DNA from: an uncultured Prevotella sp.
GTDB taxonomy: Bacteria > Bacteroidota > Bacteroidia > Bacteroidales > Bacteroidaceae
Direction: 5' to 3'
NCBI GenBank assembly: GCA_946188165.1
Contig: CAMHTW010000008.1
Location: 29,358-93,357, forward strand
Length of the DNA: 64,000 bases
Positions 34,864 to 44,458 of the stretch are shown here, one piece after another (position 1 is the stretch's first letter; every line of letters starts with the position of its first letter). Made by a program: the position numbers and the translations under genes. Below the pieces are notes generated by a model. It was given only the letters and a program-made list of their open reading frames with translations, ran no database searches and was not told where the DNA came from.

Positions 34864-36477
34864 CTAACGGTCGATGTCAGGAATAACTACATCAATAGCA
34901 GCACAGGTAGCGATGAGGTCGGCAATCTTCTGACCACGAAGCATCGGGTCGAAAGCACCAACCAGCGAGAGACCCATCGGACGCATCTTCATGCGGTACG
35001 GGCTCTTGTCGCCACGAGAGTCGAGATAGACACCAAACTCACCAGCCACACCCTCGACAGAGTAATACCACTGTCCCTCGGGGCACTTGATGATAGGCTT
35101 CTGCTTCACATAGAAGTCGCCAACAGGAATGTTGTCAATCAGCTGTTCGATGATATTCAAACTCTGGTACATCTCGTTGATGTGAACCAGATAACGGTCC
35201 ATAGAGTCACAGCCGTTAAGCGTGCACTGCTCCCACTCGACCTTGTCGTACATGTCGTATGGATGATTCTTACGAACATCGTTCTTCCAACCCGAAGCAC
35301 GTCCGGCAGGACCTGTCACAGCATAGTTGATACAATCCTCAAGACTCATCGGACCACAATTCTCAAGACGATTGTGAGTGATGACATTATCTCCGAAGAT
35401 ATCCATATACTCCTGAATGGTAGGACGCAGATAGTTCACCAAATCCTTACAGTTCTTGACGAAGTTTGGATCGATATCGTCCTGCAAACCACCAATACGG
35501 TAGTAGTTCTGAATCAGACGACCACCCGTAGTTTCCTCCATGCAGTTCAGCACGTGCTCACGATCGCGCATACCATAAAGCATACCTGTGAGAGCGCCAA
35601 GGTCCTGAGCAACACACGAGGTGTAAAGCAGGTGAGAATCCAAACGCTGGAGTTCGTCCATAATAGTGCGGATGTACTTGATGCGGTCTGTCAGTTCAAC
35701 CTCCAAAGCCTCCTCTATCACACCGACCAAAGCATGGCGATGTTGCATGGCTCCCAGATAGTTAAGACGATCCGTTAAAGCAAGCGTTTGAGGATAAGTC
35801 ATACTCTCCCACATCTTCTCAATAGCACGATGAATATATCCAAGATGCGGATAAATGCGCTTCACGGTCTCGCCGTCGAGCACCGTCTGCAAACGGAGCA
35901 CACCGTGGGTTGCAGGGTGCTGAGGACCGATGTTGATGACATAATCATCGTTGGTAAACAGTTTGTTCTGCTTTGACTGCAGATTACCATCCTTATCAAT
36001 ATAGAACTCCAAACCGTAGTCGGGCTCCACATCGTCCTCGAGCGTGTAATTGTCGTTGAACTCCCAGTCCTTACGGAAAGGATAACCCTTGAAGTCAGAA
36101 CGCAGGAACAGACGACGCATGTCTGGATGACCAAGGAATACTATTCCGTAGAAATCGTAAACCTCACGCTCCAACAGATCAGCTACGCGCCAAATATTAG
36201 AGACTGTAGGCAGATAAGCTACCATCTGTCCTTCCATAGCACTGGTACCGTTCGATGACATACCATCGCCACAAACCTGGCTCTTGGCAATCATCTTCAC
36301 CGAGCAACGCTCGTGAGTATTGGTATTCTCAAGGATATATACACAACCGAGACCTTCCTCTTTACCGAAGTCCTCGCCGACGATAGTGACAAGATAGTCA
36401 AAGCCCTTCTTGTCCTTCAAGTTCTGCATCTCCTGTGCGAACTTGTCAAAATCAAATGATAAGAACTCTAACTTCAT
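34864..36477 (-). CDS. nuoCD: Fused NADH-quinone oxidoreductase subunits C and D
   Basis: The 537-residue fusion has a NuoC part at about 1-145 (LLEREVYDFYGIVFLGHPDM, then RLFLRSDFKGYPFRKDW) and a NuoD part from about 175 on. NuoD features are INIGPQHPATHGVLR with the quinone-site His, YIHRAIEKMWE, and the C-terminal SYRMKMRP-like stretch seen here as SPYRMKMRPMG. A fused CD is common in Bacteroidota and Enterobacteria. The ATG overlaps the nuoB stop as ATGA, which favours coupled translation. Confidence 0.97.
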   Translation of the reverse strand: MKLEFLSFDFDKFAQEMQNLKDKKGFDYLVTIVGEDFGKEEGLGCVYILENTNTHERCSVKMIAKSQVCGDGMSSNGTSAMEGQMVAYLPTVSNIWRVADLLEREVYDFYGIVFLGHPDMRRLFLRSDFKGYPFRKDWEFNDNYTLEDDVEPDYGLEFYIDKDGNLQSKQNKLFTNDDYVINIGPQHPATHGVLRLQTVLDGETVKRIYPHLGYIHRAIEKMWESMTYPQTLALTDRLNYLGAMQHRHALVGVIEEALEVELTDRIKYIRTIMDELQRLDSHLLYTSCVAQDLGALTGMLYGMRDREHVLNCMEETTGGRLIQNYYRIGGLQDDIDPNFVKNCKDLVNYLRPTIQEYMDIFGDNVITHNRLENCGPMSLEDCINYAVTGPAGRASGWKNDVRKNHPYDMYDKVEWEQCTLNGCDSMDRYLVHINEMYQSLNIIEQLIDNIPVGDFYVKQKPIIKCPEGQWYYSVEGVAGEFGVYLDSRGDKSPYRMKMRPMGLSLVGAFDPMLRGQKIADLIATCAAIDVVIPDIDR

Positions 36478-37208
36478 GCCTTCTCCTCCTTTACATTAGC
36501 TTCTGCTTGGGCAGACTTCATTTCTTCAACAAACTCCTGAGGAACATCGGTGATAACCATTGGCTCACGACGATGGTCGTTGTGCTTAGAGCGGAATGTC
36601 AACTCCTCGTTAGACACGCCCAATTCGCGCTCTGCCTTCGTCTGCTTGTGGTTGGCACCACCGAAGAATTTCTCAATCTTCACCTTACGCTGCAGCTGCA
36701 TCATGCCGTACATGATAGCCTCTGGGCGTGGGGGACAACCAGGAATAAACACATCAACGGGTACGATTTCCTCAATACCTTTTACCACATGATAGCTCGA
36801 CTTGAACGGTCCTCCGCTGATGGCACAGCCGCCAACGGCAATCACATACTTAGGCTCGGCCATCTCGTCATACAGACGCTTCAGCGCTGGTGCCATCTTG
36901 TGAGTGATGGTACCGGCACACATAATCAGGTCGGCCTGACGGGGAGAGTTACGTGTTACCTCGAAACCGAAGCGAGCAAAGTCGTAACGGGCACAACCAC
37001 AGGCCATAAACTCAATACCACAACAGGATGTAGCAAAGGTCAATGACCAAAGGGAATTTGAGCGTCCCCAATTAATCAACTGGTCCAGCGAGCCCGTAAT
37101 CACATTGACGCCGCCCTCATGGAGTTCGTCAATAATCTTCTCCAACGAGGCGTTGTCGTTCCATTCCTCGTAGGGAATACTCTTGATGTGAGGCTTTCTT
37201 ACTTCCAT
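36474..37208 (-). CDS. nuoB: NADH-quinone oxidoreductase subunit B
   Basis: From the ATG at 37208, preceded by the Shine-Dalgarno-like AAAGGAGA inside the end of nuoA, the protein has 244 residues. It carries cluster N2, the last Fe-S centre before quinone: SCCGIEFMACGCARYD, then LIMCAGTIT and IPGCPPRPEAI. About 60 residues at the C-terminus go beyond the core (from GGANHKQTKAERE on) and are basic and acidic, as in other Bacteroidota. The frame could extend to 37319, but that is antisense-free overlap with nuoA and is not used. Confidence 0.96.
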   Translation of the reverse strand: MEVRKPHIKSIPYEEWNDNASLEKIIDELHEGGVNVITGSLDQLINWGRSNSLWSLTFATSCCGIEFMACGCARYDFARFGFEVTRNSPRQADLIMCAGTITHKMAPALKRLYDEMAEPKYVIAVGGCAISGGPFKSSYHVVKGIEEIVPVDVFIPGCPPRPEAIMYGMMQLQRKVKIEKFFGGANHKQTKAERELGVSNEELTFRSKHNDHRREPMVITDVPQEFVEEMKSAQAEANVKEEKA

Positions 37209-37549
37209 TCCAAGTCTCCTTTCCGCCAGGCATACGCCAAGCCTAATACCAGAACTACCAGGAAGAACCCGATGCTGAGCAGAGCCATTGCACCGAACTC
37301 CTTCACTACTACTGCCCATGGATACAGAAACACCGTTTCTATATCAAACATGAGGAACAAGATGGCGAAGAGGTAGAATCCCACCGACATCGGCAACCAT
37401 GAGCTGCCTCGCGTGGGGATACCACTCTCATACGGTTCACCTTTCACCTTAGCGTAGGACCGAGGTCCTATCAGCTTGGCTACTACATAAGCCGCTACCA
37501 CCAATGTCAAAGCCGTCACCAAGACGGTAATTAACAAAGTAAAGTTCAT
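37199..37549 (-). CDS. nuoA: NADH-quinone oxidoreductase subunit A
   Basis: The 116-residue, three-helix subunit has the conserved loop YESGIPTRGSSW (the Cys of other groups is Ile here) and FDIETVFLYPWAVV. It is the first gene of the operon; the promoter element at 37591-37598 lies 41 nt upstream. Its last codons overlap the nuoB start by ten bases. Confidence 0.96.
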   Translation of the reverse strand: MNFTLLITVLVTALTLVVAAYVVAKLIGPRSYAKVKGEPYESGIPTRGSSWLPMSVGFYLFAILFLMFDIETVFLYPWAVVVKEFGAMALLSIGFFLVVLVLGLAYAWRKGDLEWK

Positions 37550-37590
37550 AAAAATGTTTTAATATTATTTTATTGAATTCAATTTGGCTG

Positions 37591-37598
37591 CAAAGGTA
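37591..37598 (-). promoter_or_regulatory. -7 promoter element (TACCTTTG) of the nuo operon
   Basis: It reads TACCTTTG on minus, 41 nt before the nuoA ATG. A TTTGC about 19 nt further upstream may be the -33 part. Confidence 0.68.
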
Positions 37599-37661
37599 CT
37601 AAAAAAATTGCAAAGAAACAGCATATTTATGGAAAAAGTATCAAAATAAAAAGAAAAATAA

Positions 37662-37690
37662 AAGCCACCGCCCTTTATGAGCGGTGGCTT
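37662..37690 (-). terminator. Terminator of the small HTH gene
   Basis: Arms 37662-37671 and 37681-37690 pair perfectly over 10 bp with a 9-nt loop. On minus a T-rich run follows, three bases after the stop of the HTH gene. Confidence 0.85.
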
Positions 37691-37693
37691 ATA

Positions 37694-37906
37694 TCATTTA
37701 GCCTTGGGAAACGCCTCTTCGGATAGCTCCTTAAAGAAGTCGTGTTGCAAGATAACGCTTATCCTCATCAACAAACGAACGTCTAGACTCTTTCGTTTAA
37801 AGATGTTATATACGTTTGTACGCTCACAGGGAATTTGCGTTGCCAACCATGCAGCAGACTTACCCTGCTTTCTCAAAATCTCTTCAATGTGCTTGCCAAT
37901 ATTCAT
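37694..37906 (-). CDS. Small XRE-type helix-turn-helix protein
   Basis: The 70-residue protein is almost entirely one helix-turn-helix fold: IGKHIEEILRKQGKSAAWLA, then TQIPCERTNVYNIFKRKSLD as turn and recognition helix, and LLMRISVILQHDFFKELSEE after it. Such short stand-alone HTH proteins are frequent in Bacteroidota and probably bind DNA as dimers; the target is unknown. It has its own promoter (37951-37958) and terminator (37662-37690), so it is a monocistronic unit between nuo and the kinase gene. Confidence 0.82.
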   Translation of the reverse strand: MNIGKHIEEILRKQGKSAAWLATQIPCERTNVYNIFKRKSLDVRLLMRISVILQHDFFKELSEEAFPKAK

Positions 37907-37950
37907 ACGCTACCAGTCTTAATTTAGTCACATAATGTTGTTATCGACTG

Positions 37951-37958
37951 CAAAGGTA
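37951..37958 (-). promoter_or_regulatory. -7 promoter element (TACCTTTG) for the HTH gene
   Basis: It reads TACCTTTG on minus, 44 nt before the ATG at 37906. Confidence 0.62.
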
Positions 37959-38043
37959 TGAAATAAATCTCAATATATCAGCAGATTATTGTCGAAATGT
38001 TTTCAAATAGTACATTTATTTTTTCAATGTTGGTCGAATACAG

Positions 38044-38958
38044 TTAATATGCTGCATCAACACCCTTCTCGTGATACGTGACAAGGCCCTCCATCGGGCT
38101 TTGCAATGTATGACCTACATGGAAGCCTTCTGCCTCAGCAGCCTGAATCAGTTGGTCACGATAAATAAAGGCCATGGAACCAACGAAATGCACTGGCAAT
38201 TCGGGATGCTGATAAGGAACGATATTGCTGCGGAAGAACTGACGGAAGTTCTGAATCACCAAATCGCGCAACAAGGGATTGTCAATGTGATCTTTAATAT
38301 ATAAAGAGGTGGTGGCAAGGAAACGGTTAGGCATAGGCTCCCTATATACCTTATTAATAATATCAGCCTGCGTCAACTTCTGTTGTTTCAAATAATCGTC
38401 ACGCATGTCGGCAAACTTGGGATTCTTGAAAATGGCATTCATGAACATACGTCCCAACACCGAGCCACTGCCCTCATCACCTAAGATATAACCCAAGGCT
38501 GGCGTGTTTTGCACAATTTCCTTGCCGTCATACAGGCAGCTATTGGCACCAGTACCCAGAATACACGCTATGCCTGGCTCATACTGACAAAGAGCACGAG
38601 CAGCAGCCGTAAGGTCGCTATGCACCTCGATATTTTGCGGTGAAAAGACCTCACTCAGTATCTGCTTCATCATGGGAACATGAGCAGGTGTGCAGCCACT
38701 GCCATAGAAGAACACACTGATTTGTGACAATAGCGAGCCTTCCAGCGCTTTCGAATTGATAAGTGCTGCACGTGGGAACGTAGAGAGCTGCGACATCAGT
38801 TCACGCGCCAGAATCTGTCGGATTTCGTCTGGTGTCTGGTGAATGGGTGTGATGCCCTGACTCTGAAAAGTGGCAATTACATCCCATCTCATAGGGTGTG
38901 GCGAATGGATAAGAGTCCAATCGGTTTTTGTGCTTCCGCTGTCTGCAATTAGTATCAT
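38044..38958 (-). CDS. BadF/BadG-type ATPase, N-acetylglucosamine-kinase-like
   Basis: The 304-residue protein has the ASKHA-fold phosphate loop ADSGSTKTDW at its start (residues 5-14), a second phosphate loop GTGANSCLYDG near 120 and the adenosine-side GYILGDEGSGSVLG near 140-153. In this family eukaryotic and bacterial members phosphorylate N-acetylglucosamine; Bacteroidota copies are annotated as GlcNAc kinase-like, and the role in amino-sugar recycling is inference. The frame extends to 38979, but the promoter element covers 38977-38984, so the ATG at 38958 is the real start. Confidence 0.82.
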   Translation of the reverse strand: MILIADSGSTKTDWTLIHSPHPMRWDVIATFQSQGITPIHQTPDEIRQILARELMSQLSTFPRAALINSKALEGSLLSQISVFFYGSGCTPAHVPMMKQILSEVFSPQNIEVHSDLTAAARALCQYEPGIACILGTGANSCLYDGKEIVQNTPALGYILGDEGSGSVLGRMFMNAIFKNPKFADMRDDYLKQQKLTQADIINKVYREPMPNRFLATTSLYIKDHIDNPLLRDLVIQNFRQFFRSNIVPYQHPELPVHFVGSMAFIYRDQLIQAAEAEGFHVGHTLQSPMEGLVTYHEKGVDAAY

Positions 38959-38976
38959 ATCGCTAAAAATTTTCTG

Positions 38977-38984
38977 CAAAGATA
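38977..38984 (-). promoter_or_regulatory. -7 promoter element (TATCTTTG) for the kinase gene
   Basis: It reads TATCTTTG on minus, 18 nt before the ATG at 38958, and overlaps the longer candidate start at 38979, which it excludes. Confidence 0.65.
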
Positions 38985-39027
38985 CAAAAAAATATGAATT
39001 ATGAATTACGAATTATGAAATATTTAC

Positions 39028-39035
39028 TACCTTTG
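39028..39035 (+). promoter_or_regulatory. -7 promoter element (TACCTTTG) for the MscS gene
   Basis: It matches TAnnTTTG, 22 nt before the ATG at 39058. An A/T-rich repeated word (atgaattacgaatt) lies just upstream. Confidence 0.62.
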
Positions 39036-39057
39036 CACACAAATTTTTTAAAATACA

Positions 39058-41385
39058 ATGAAAAAATCATTTATTATCATATTATTGGCAGTATTGACTA
39101 CTTTGCAAGGCCATGCCGTTTTGAAGGAGAAAGACCTGCCTCAAACGCTGCAGATACTGCGTACTGAACTCACGAACTACCATCGTGAGTTGTCAGTTCA
39201 GATAGAGCGCAACCGTGAGCAAAGCGAAATGGTACGCAATCAGCTAATAGACATCATGAAGAGTTCGAACCAAAACTCGCTGATGCTCTATTCCCAAAAG
39301 CAGGACTATGTTTTCGACCTTACCTATGCTTGTCATGAAGCTACCGAGCAATATCACGAATTCCAACGCAAGCAGTTGCCCTTTAAGACCTTTCTTAGTA
39401 AGGCCGAGACGGATATAGCACGCTATGATTCACTGATTGGTGCTCTGCGAGCAATGCCTGTTACGATGCTTGACCGCCAAGGACAAATAGACCGAAACGT
39501 CTGTCTGACTCTGGCTACCAATATCCGTAGTTCGCTGGATGACAATCGAGCCATCATGCAAGACTACATCCACTACTACAATATGACGGAGCAACGTCTC
39601 TCCCACCTCAACGACTATGCCCAAAAACGCTATAACGATATACAAACCAGCATTTTCCGCAATGGAGGTGAGACCTATTTCCACATTATAGCCCAATGGG
39701 GCCGGTATTGGAACACGATGGTCCAGACCGTCCGTAAGAAATATCAGCCCAATGACGAGTCACAGTGGGATAGCCGCTGGATTTTCGGACTGCTTATTTC
39801 CATCATATTCTATGCCATCATCGCTTCAGCACTTAACTTCGCAGGTATCCGTTATATAGTGCCCAAGCGTTTACGGACGGAGGAGTTCATGAAAAAGCGC
39901 ACCTGCATCACACTGGCCACCACCACCATTACCTTCGCTATCATCTTAGGTCTGGCAATGGCCCTTACCAAACAGAATTTCGTCATCATGGCGTCCAATC
40001 TGCTGGTCAACTACGCGTGGCTGTTGGGTGTTATCCTTATCTCTCTGCTACTGCGTGTCAATGGCGATCAAATCAAGAGTGCCTTCCACATCTACACGCC
40101 ACTTATCGCAATGGGATTCATCGTGTTTGCCTTCCGCATCATTCTGATTCCCAACGAGTTGGTTAATATGCTGTTCCCTCCCGTTCTGCTTATCTGCTGT
40201 CTGTGGCAATGGAATGTCATAGGTCGTCACAATCAGAACATCCCACGTTCTGATATGTTCTACACGTACATATCGCTCGTGGTATTTATTGTATCAGTGG
40301 TATGCTCATGGTGGGGCTACACGTTGCTGGCCGTACAAATACTGATTTGGTGGATTATGCAACTGACCTGTACGCTTACCATTACCTGCGTCAGCCTGTA
40401 CATTAAGCGCTACGGACTTCGTCACCGCTACAACGAAAAGCCCATTACCAAGACTTGGGCCTACTATATGGCCTATCAGGTACTGCTCCCTATCTCGGTT
40501 GTATGTTCCGTTATGGTCAGCATTTACTGGGCTGCTGATGTTTTCAACCTGAGCGACCTCTGCTGGAGCATTTTCAAGTCTAACTTTGTTAACTTCGAGA
40601 ATTTTAAGCTCAGTATCCTTACCATTGCTATGGTTATCAGTCTTTGGTTTGTCTTTGCCTACGTCAATCGCACGCTGCTTAAATTGATGCGTATGCACTA
40701 CGAAATCAAAGACCCCAGTACTGCTGCCAGTCGCGAGGTAATGGGCAAGAACGTCGTGCAAGTCATTGTTTGGGGCGCATGGTTCCTCATTACTATGAAG
40801 ATCATGAACATCTCGATGGAATGGCTTCTGGTAGTCACGGGCGGTCTGTCCACTGGTATCGGTTTTGCTTCGAAAGACATCATCGAGAATATCTATTACG
40901 GCATTACCCTGATGGCTGGACGTATTAAGGTAGGCGATTGGATACAGGTCGATGGCACGATGGGTAAGGTAACCAGCATCAGCTATACCTCCACAGTTGT
41001 TGAATCACTCTATGGCGAAATCATTACTTTCCAGAATTCGCAGCTATTCTCCAAGAACTATAAGAACCTGACACGCAACCACGGTTACGTGCTGCAAGTA
41101 GTACCCTATGGTGTGGCATACGGCTCGAACCTGCAAAAGACGATGGAACTTGTCGATGCTGCAGTCAACAGCATGAAACACAAATGGATGGACCCCTCAA
41201 AGCAAGTCAAGTCCGTAGTCGGCGAACTGGGCGATTCCAGTATCAACTTTAAGATGTTTGTATGGGCCGATGCCGTCAAGAAATCATACGTTGTCAGCGA
41301 TGTTCTGCGCACCATCTATGATACGCTCAACGAGAATGGCATCGAGATTCCTTTCCCACAGCAGGACGTGCATATCAAAAATTGA
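39058..41385 (+). CDS. Large mechanosensitive channel of the MscS family
   Basis: The 775-residue protein has a signal peptide (about 1-21, ending GHAV), a helical periplasmic part (about 25-235), a set of about ten membrane helices, and the MscS core near 590-770. The pore helix and following beta domain are seen as VVTGGLSTGIGFASKDIIEN and GRIKVGDWIQVDGTMGKVTS, then TFQNSQLFSKNYKNLTRN. It should open under membrane tension and release solutes on osmotic downshift; the long N-terminal part is like the MscK/YbiO type. It has its own promoter, and no operon partner is evident. Confidence 0.92.
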   Translation: MKKSFIIILLAVLTTLQGHAVLKEKDLPQTLQILRTELTNYHRELSVQIERNREQSEMVRNQLIDIMKSSNQNSLMLYSQKQDYVFDLTYACHEATEQYHEFQRKQLPFKTFLSKAETDIARYDSLIGALRAMPVTMLDRQGQIDRNVCLTLATNIRSSLDDNRAIMQDYIHYYNMTEQRLSHLNDYAQKRYNDIQTSIFRNGGETYFHIIAQWGRYWNTMVQTVRKKYQPNDESQWDSRWIFGLLISIIFYAIIASALNFAGIRYIVPKRLRTEEFMKKRTCITLATTTITFAIILGLAMALTKQNFVIMASNLLVNYAWLLGVILISLLLRVNGDQIKSAFHIYTPLIAMGFIVFAFRIILIPNELVNMLFPPVLLICCLWQWNVIGRHNQNIPRSDMFYTYISLVVFIVSVVCSWWGYTLLAVQILIWWIMQLTCTLTITCVSLYIKRYGLRHRYNEKPITKTWAYYMAYQVLLPISVVCSVMVSIYWAADVFNLSDLCWSIFKSNFVNFENFKLSILTIAMVISLWFVFAYVNRTLLKLMRMHYEIKDPSTAASREVMGKNVVQVIVWGAWFLITMKIMNISMEWLLVVTGGLSTGIGFASKDIIENIYYGITLMAGRIKVGDWIQVDGTMGKVTSISYTSTVVESLYGEIITFQNSQLFSKNYKNLTRNHGYVLQVVPYGVAYGSNLQKTMELVDAAVNSMKHKWMDPSKQVKSVVGELGDSSINFKMFVWADAVKKSYVVSDVLRTIYDTLNENGIEIPFPQQDVHIKN

Positions 41386-41475
41386 ATTGTAGACGATATG
41401 GAAAATTTTATGCGAAGCATACAATAATTGCCAGGATTATCGGTTATAATTATATAAGATAACGAGCAATTGCGT

Positions 41476-42558
41476 ATGACGATATATCTACTAGGCGCTT
41501 TTTTAGTTAGTTTGATATGCGGACTGGTGTTTACGCCTCTTATACTTGATTTCTGCAAGCGTAAGAGACTTTACGACATTCCCAACGAACGGAAAGTACA
41601 CAAGAATGCGACCCCAAGACTTGGTGGTATATCTTTCTTTCCCAGCATGATGACAGCATTCTTTATCGTGCTGTTGTTTACGCCCATTGTTGAACGAGAC
41701 GTGCTACCCGTCAATATTTGGAGTGCTGTATTCCTAGCTGGTCTGTTGCTGATATACGGTATTGGTATCATTGACGACTTGGTTGGTCTGAAGGCTACGA
41801 CGAAGTTTGCCATCCAAATTACCACAGCATGTCTCCTGCCGTTTGCCGGACTATACGTCAATGACTTATACGGTTTGTTTGGCATTCATGAAATTCCCTA
41901 TTGGTTAGGCGTTCCACTAACGATATTTATCATCGTCTTTATCGACAACGCCATCAACCTGATAGACGGCATCGACGGATTGGCTGCCAGCCTGTCGCTG
42001 TTAGCATTGGCAGGTTTCTTAGCCTATTTCCAATATCACGGTGTCTACGTCTACACATACACCATCATTGTTGCGGGCATGATGGGCGCCTTGGTGGCTT
42101 TTGCCTATTTTAACCTATTTGGCAAAGCAGAACGGAACACCAAAATATTCATGGGCGACTCAGGCAGTCTTTCCTTGGGTTTCACTTTAGGATTCCTGGC
42201 CGTCAAGTGTACCATGGACAATAACAACATTTGGCCTTATCGACCAGAGGCTCTCATCGTACCGCTCACCCTGCTGATAGTACCCACAGCCGATGTGGTA
42301 CGTGTTACCTTATTCAGGCTGCGACACCACAAGCCATTGTTCGATGCCGACAAGAACCACATCCATCACAAGTTGATGCGAGCTGGCTTAAACCAGCACC
42401 AGGCACTTGTTTGCATTGTCGGACTGGCTACATGGTATATCGTCATGAACGGGCTTTTATATATGGTCATACCGACAACCGCCATCGTATTGGTGGATAT
42501 TGTGCTTTACTGTATCGTCAACCTGTGTATCAATCGCAAAATAAAAGCTACGGAATGA
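41476..42558 (+). CDS. Polyprenyl-phosphate N-acetylhexosamine-1-phosphate transferase (WecA/MraY-like)
   Basis: The 360-residue protein has about eleven membrane helices. The MraY-superfamily catalytic motifs are present: IIDDLVGL (about 97-104), DNAINLIDGIDGLA (about 157-170), FMGDSGSLSLG (about 222-232) and the HHKPLFDADKNHIHH loop (about 286-300). It transfers a HexNAc-1-phosphate from a UDP sugar to undecaprenyl phosphate at the inner membrane, starting a surface glycan. A TTG at 41470 is in frame, but the ATG at 41476 is better. The last bases overlap the start of the sugar transferase (ATGA). The downstream genes suggest an O-antigen or capsule role. Confidence 0.92.
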   Translation: MTIYLLGAFLVSLICGLVFTPLILDFCKRKRLYDIPNERKVHKNATPRLGGISFFPSMMTAFFIVLLFTPIVERDVLPVNIWSAVFLAGLLLIYGIGIIDDLVGLKATTKFAIQITTACLLPFAGLYVNDLYGLFGIHEIPYWLGVPLTIFIIVFIDNAINLIDGIDGLAASLSLLALAGFLAYFQYHGVYVYTYTIIVAGMMGALVAFAYFNLFGKAERNTKIFMGDSGSLSLGFTLGFLAVKCTMDNNNIWPYRPEALIVPLTLLIVPTADVVRVTLFRLRHHKPLFDADKNHIHHKLMRAGLNQHQALVCIVGLATWYIVMNGLLYMVIPTTAIVLVDIVLYCIVNLCINRKIKATE

Positions 42559-43124
42559 AACGCCTCATCGACTTCATGATAGCAGCCCTGTGTCTGGTGC
42601 TTTTCTCACCACTGATACTTGCATGTTGGCTGGCCATCAAGATTGGTGGCGGACCAGCTATCTACAAGCAGGAACGCATAGGACTGGGAGGTCGTCCTTT
42701 CTATATCTATAAATTTCGCAGCATGGTGGTTGATGCCGAGAAGGAAGGTGCTGAGCTAATGCAACAGCCAGACGACCCGCGCCTAACACGTATCGGACGA
42801 TTTCTGCGTGCCCACCACCTGGACGAGTTGCCACAGTTGTGGAATGTCTTTATAGGCGATATGGCTTTTGTGGGGCCTCGACCTGAACGCCAATACTACA
42901 TCGACCAGATTATGGCGCGCGACAAACGCTACGAACAACTTTACGTATTGCGTCCTGGTGTTACCAGCTATGCCACACTTAAAAACGGCTATACCGACAC
43001 TATCGACAAGATGATAAGACGTCTGGAAATGGATCTTTATTATCTGGAGCACCGGTCGCTGTGGATGGATGCCAAGATTCTTTGGAAGACATTTGCCGAC
43101 ATCGTGTCTGGAAAGATTTTCTGA
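42555..43124 (+). CDS. Sugar transferase (polyprenyl-phosphate phosphoglycosyltransferase, PglC/WbaP type)
   Basis: The 189-residue protein has one N-terminal membrane segment (residues 5-30, FMIAALCLVLFSPLILACWL) and the family motifs QERIGLGGRPFYIYKFRSM (about 43-61), LDELPQLWNV (about 93-102) and FVGPRPE (about 108-114). The Asp-Glu pair in LDELPQ is catalytic. These monotopic enzymes move a sugar-1-phosphate from a nucleotide sugar to undecaprenyl phosphate at the cytoplasmic face. Having it overlap a WecA-like gene by four bases is unusual because both families start glycans. A larger frame starting at 42231 is a shadow of the previous gene. Confidence 0.93.
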   Translation: MKRLIDFMIAALCLVLFSPLILACWLAIKIGGGPAIYKQERIGLGGRPFYIYKFRSMVVDAEKEGAELMQQPDDPRLTRIGRFLRAHHLDELPQLWNVFIGDMAFVGPRPERQYYIDQIMARDKRYEQLYVLRPGVTSYATLKNGYTDTIDKMIRRLEMDLYYLEHRSLWMDAKILWKTFADIVSGKIF

Positions 43125-43147
43125 GAAATTGAGATTAATAAGAGACT

Positions 43148-44458
43148 ATGAAACGACTGATACAATTAACATCAATCTGCCTATTGGCTTATAGTCATGT
43201 TTTAGCGCAGGATGCGCAAACCACAGTGACCTATAATCTAACTGCGGAGACTGCTTTCGGTTCGGGTGATTTCACAGCCTATCAGTTGTCTACCAACCGC
43301 TATCACACATTGGCTACACGTCCTAATACAGCCTATCTGCGTGGAGCAGTCAATGTAGAGCACCAACTGAGTGAAGACTGGAAACTGTCGGGTGCTGCAG
43401 ATGTAATAGCTTCTATTCATGCCAACCATAAGGCATACCTGCAACAGTGTTACGTCAATCTGAGTTGGAAAGACTTCTTTCTGGAGGCCGGAGCCCGTGA
43501 GTTGAAGCCCGTATTGCGTGACCCATTGCTGTCCAGCGGTGCATTTACCAAAGGCAACAATGCCAAGCCTGTGCCACAAGTACATGTAGGTACCAACGGT
43601 TTCTGGTAACAGCCGGTATTGAGCACGTAGCCCAATTTGGCGGTACAGGCTACGATACCGAAACTGGCGAAATGGTGGTGAAGAAGAAAGCTGCTAACCT
43701 GAAGGCTTTCTGGAAGGTCATATTACCCGTAGGCGACAAAAACTACTTCGAAAACGATGCAATGGAAGACTGGGTCTATGGCAATCATATTGGTTCAATG
43801 ACCATTCAACTGGGCTTGAATATCAATAAAGCCCACCAGGTGCAAGCCTACGTTGACGACATCTTCGAAGATAGTTCCGGCATGCGCAAGGGCAATGGTT
43901 GGGACGGTCTGTATGGCATACAATATAAGAATAGGGCTGAAGGCCGTCAATATGTGCGCGGAGCTGTCGTGGAATATTTGCAGACTACCAACCAGTCAGG
44001 ACCCATCCACTGGGATAGCGGCGACTTTCCCGAGCCCATACGCAGTCAGATTACGGATTTAGTAACTGGCGACGACAACTACTACAACCACATGTTCTAT
44101 GGTCCCTACGACCATTACGGTATGGCACAAGGCAATGCTCTGCTCGTCTCACCTATATATAATAAGGATGGCTTTGCCGACTTCCGCGACAACCGCATCA
44201 AAAGCTTGGCACATTGCCGTTAATGGCGACATTACCGACCGCCTGTCGTAGCTCGTCAAAGGTTCCTACCGCGAGGGATGGGGCACATACGCCAATCCCC
44301 TACCCCATAAGCATCACTCTTTCGATGCTATGCTACAGGGTATCTATACCATCGGCCCTTGGCAGTTCTCTGGTGTCTACGCTTTCGACAAAGGCAACAT
44401 CTATGGCGACTGCAACACGTTCAACATTAAAATCGGTTATCATGGCAAAATACTTTAA
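43148..44458 (+). pseudogene. Broken capsule-assembly Wzi-like outer-membrane barrel gene
   Basis: Translation in three frames gives one Wzi-like barrel in order. Frame A (43148-43606) has a signal peptide ending VLAQ and stops at 43607 after HVGTNGFW. Frame B resumes at 43606 with VTAGIEHVAQFGGT and runs to a stop at 44221; compared with relatives a block of some tens of residues between GTNGF and VTAGIEH appears to be deleted. At 44200-44203 an extra A in AAAA shifts the frame: the proper sequence AWHIAVNGDITDRLS continues from 44204, meets a TAG at 44249-44251 where a tyrosine is expected, then goes on to HGKIL and a stop at 44456. Three separate lesions make it a pseudogene or a poorly assembled stretch. 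It directly follows two glycan-initiation genes, consistent with a former surface-polysaccharide role. Confidence 0.85.

Noticed and set aside
37119..37376. 85-codon + strand frame opposite nuoA/nuoB
   Set aside because: It is opposite two certain genes and has no promoter or domain.
42231..42554. Longer frame for the sugar transferase
   Set aside because: The added part is another frame of the WecA-like gene; the ATG at 42555 overlaps its stop in the usual ATGA manner and begins the membrane segment.
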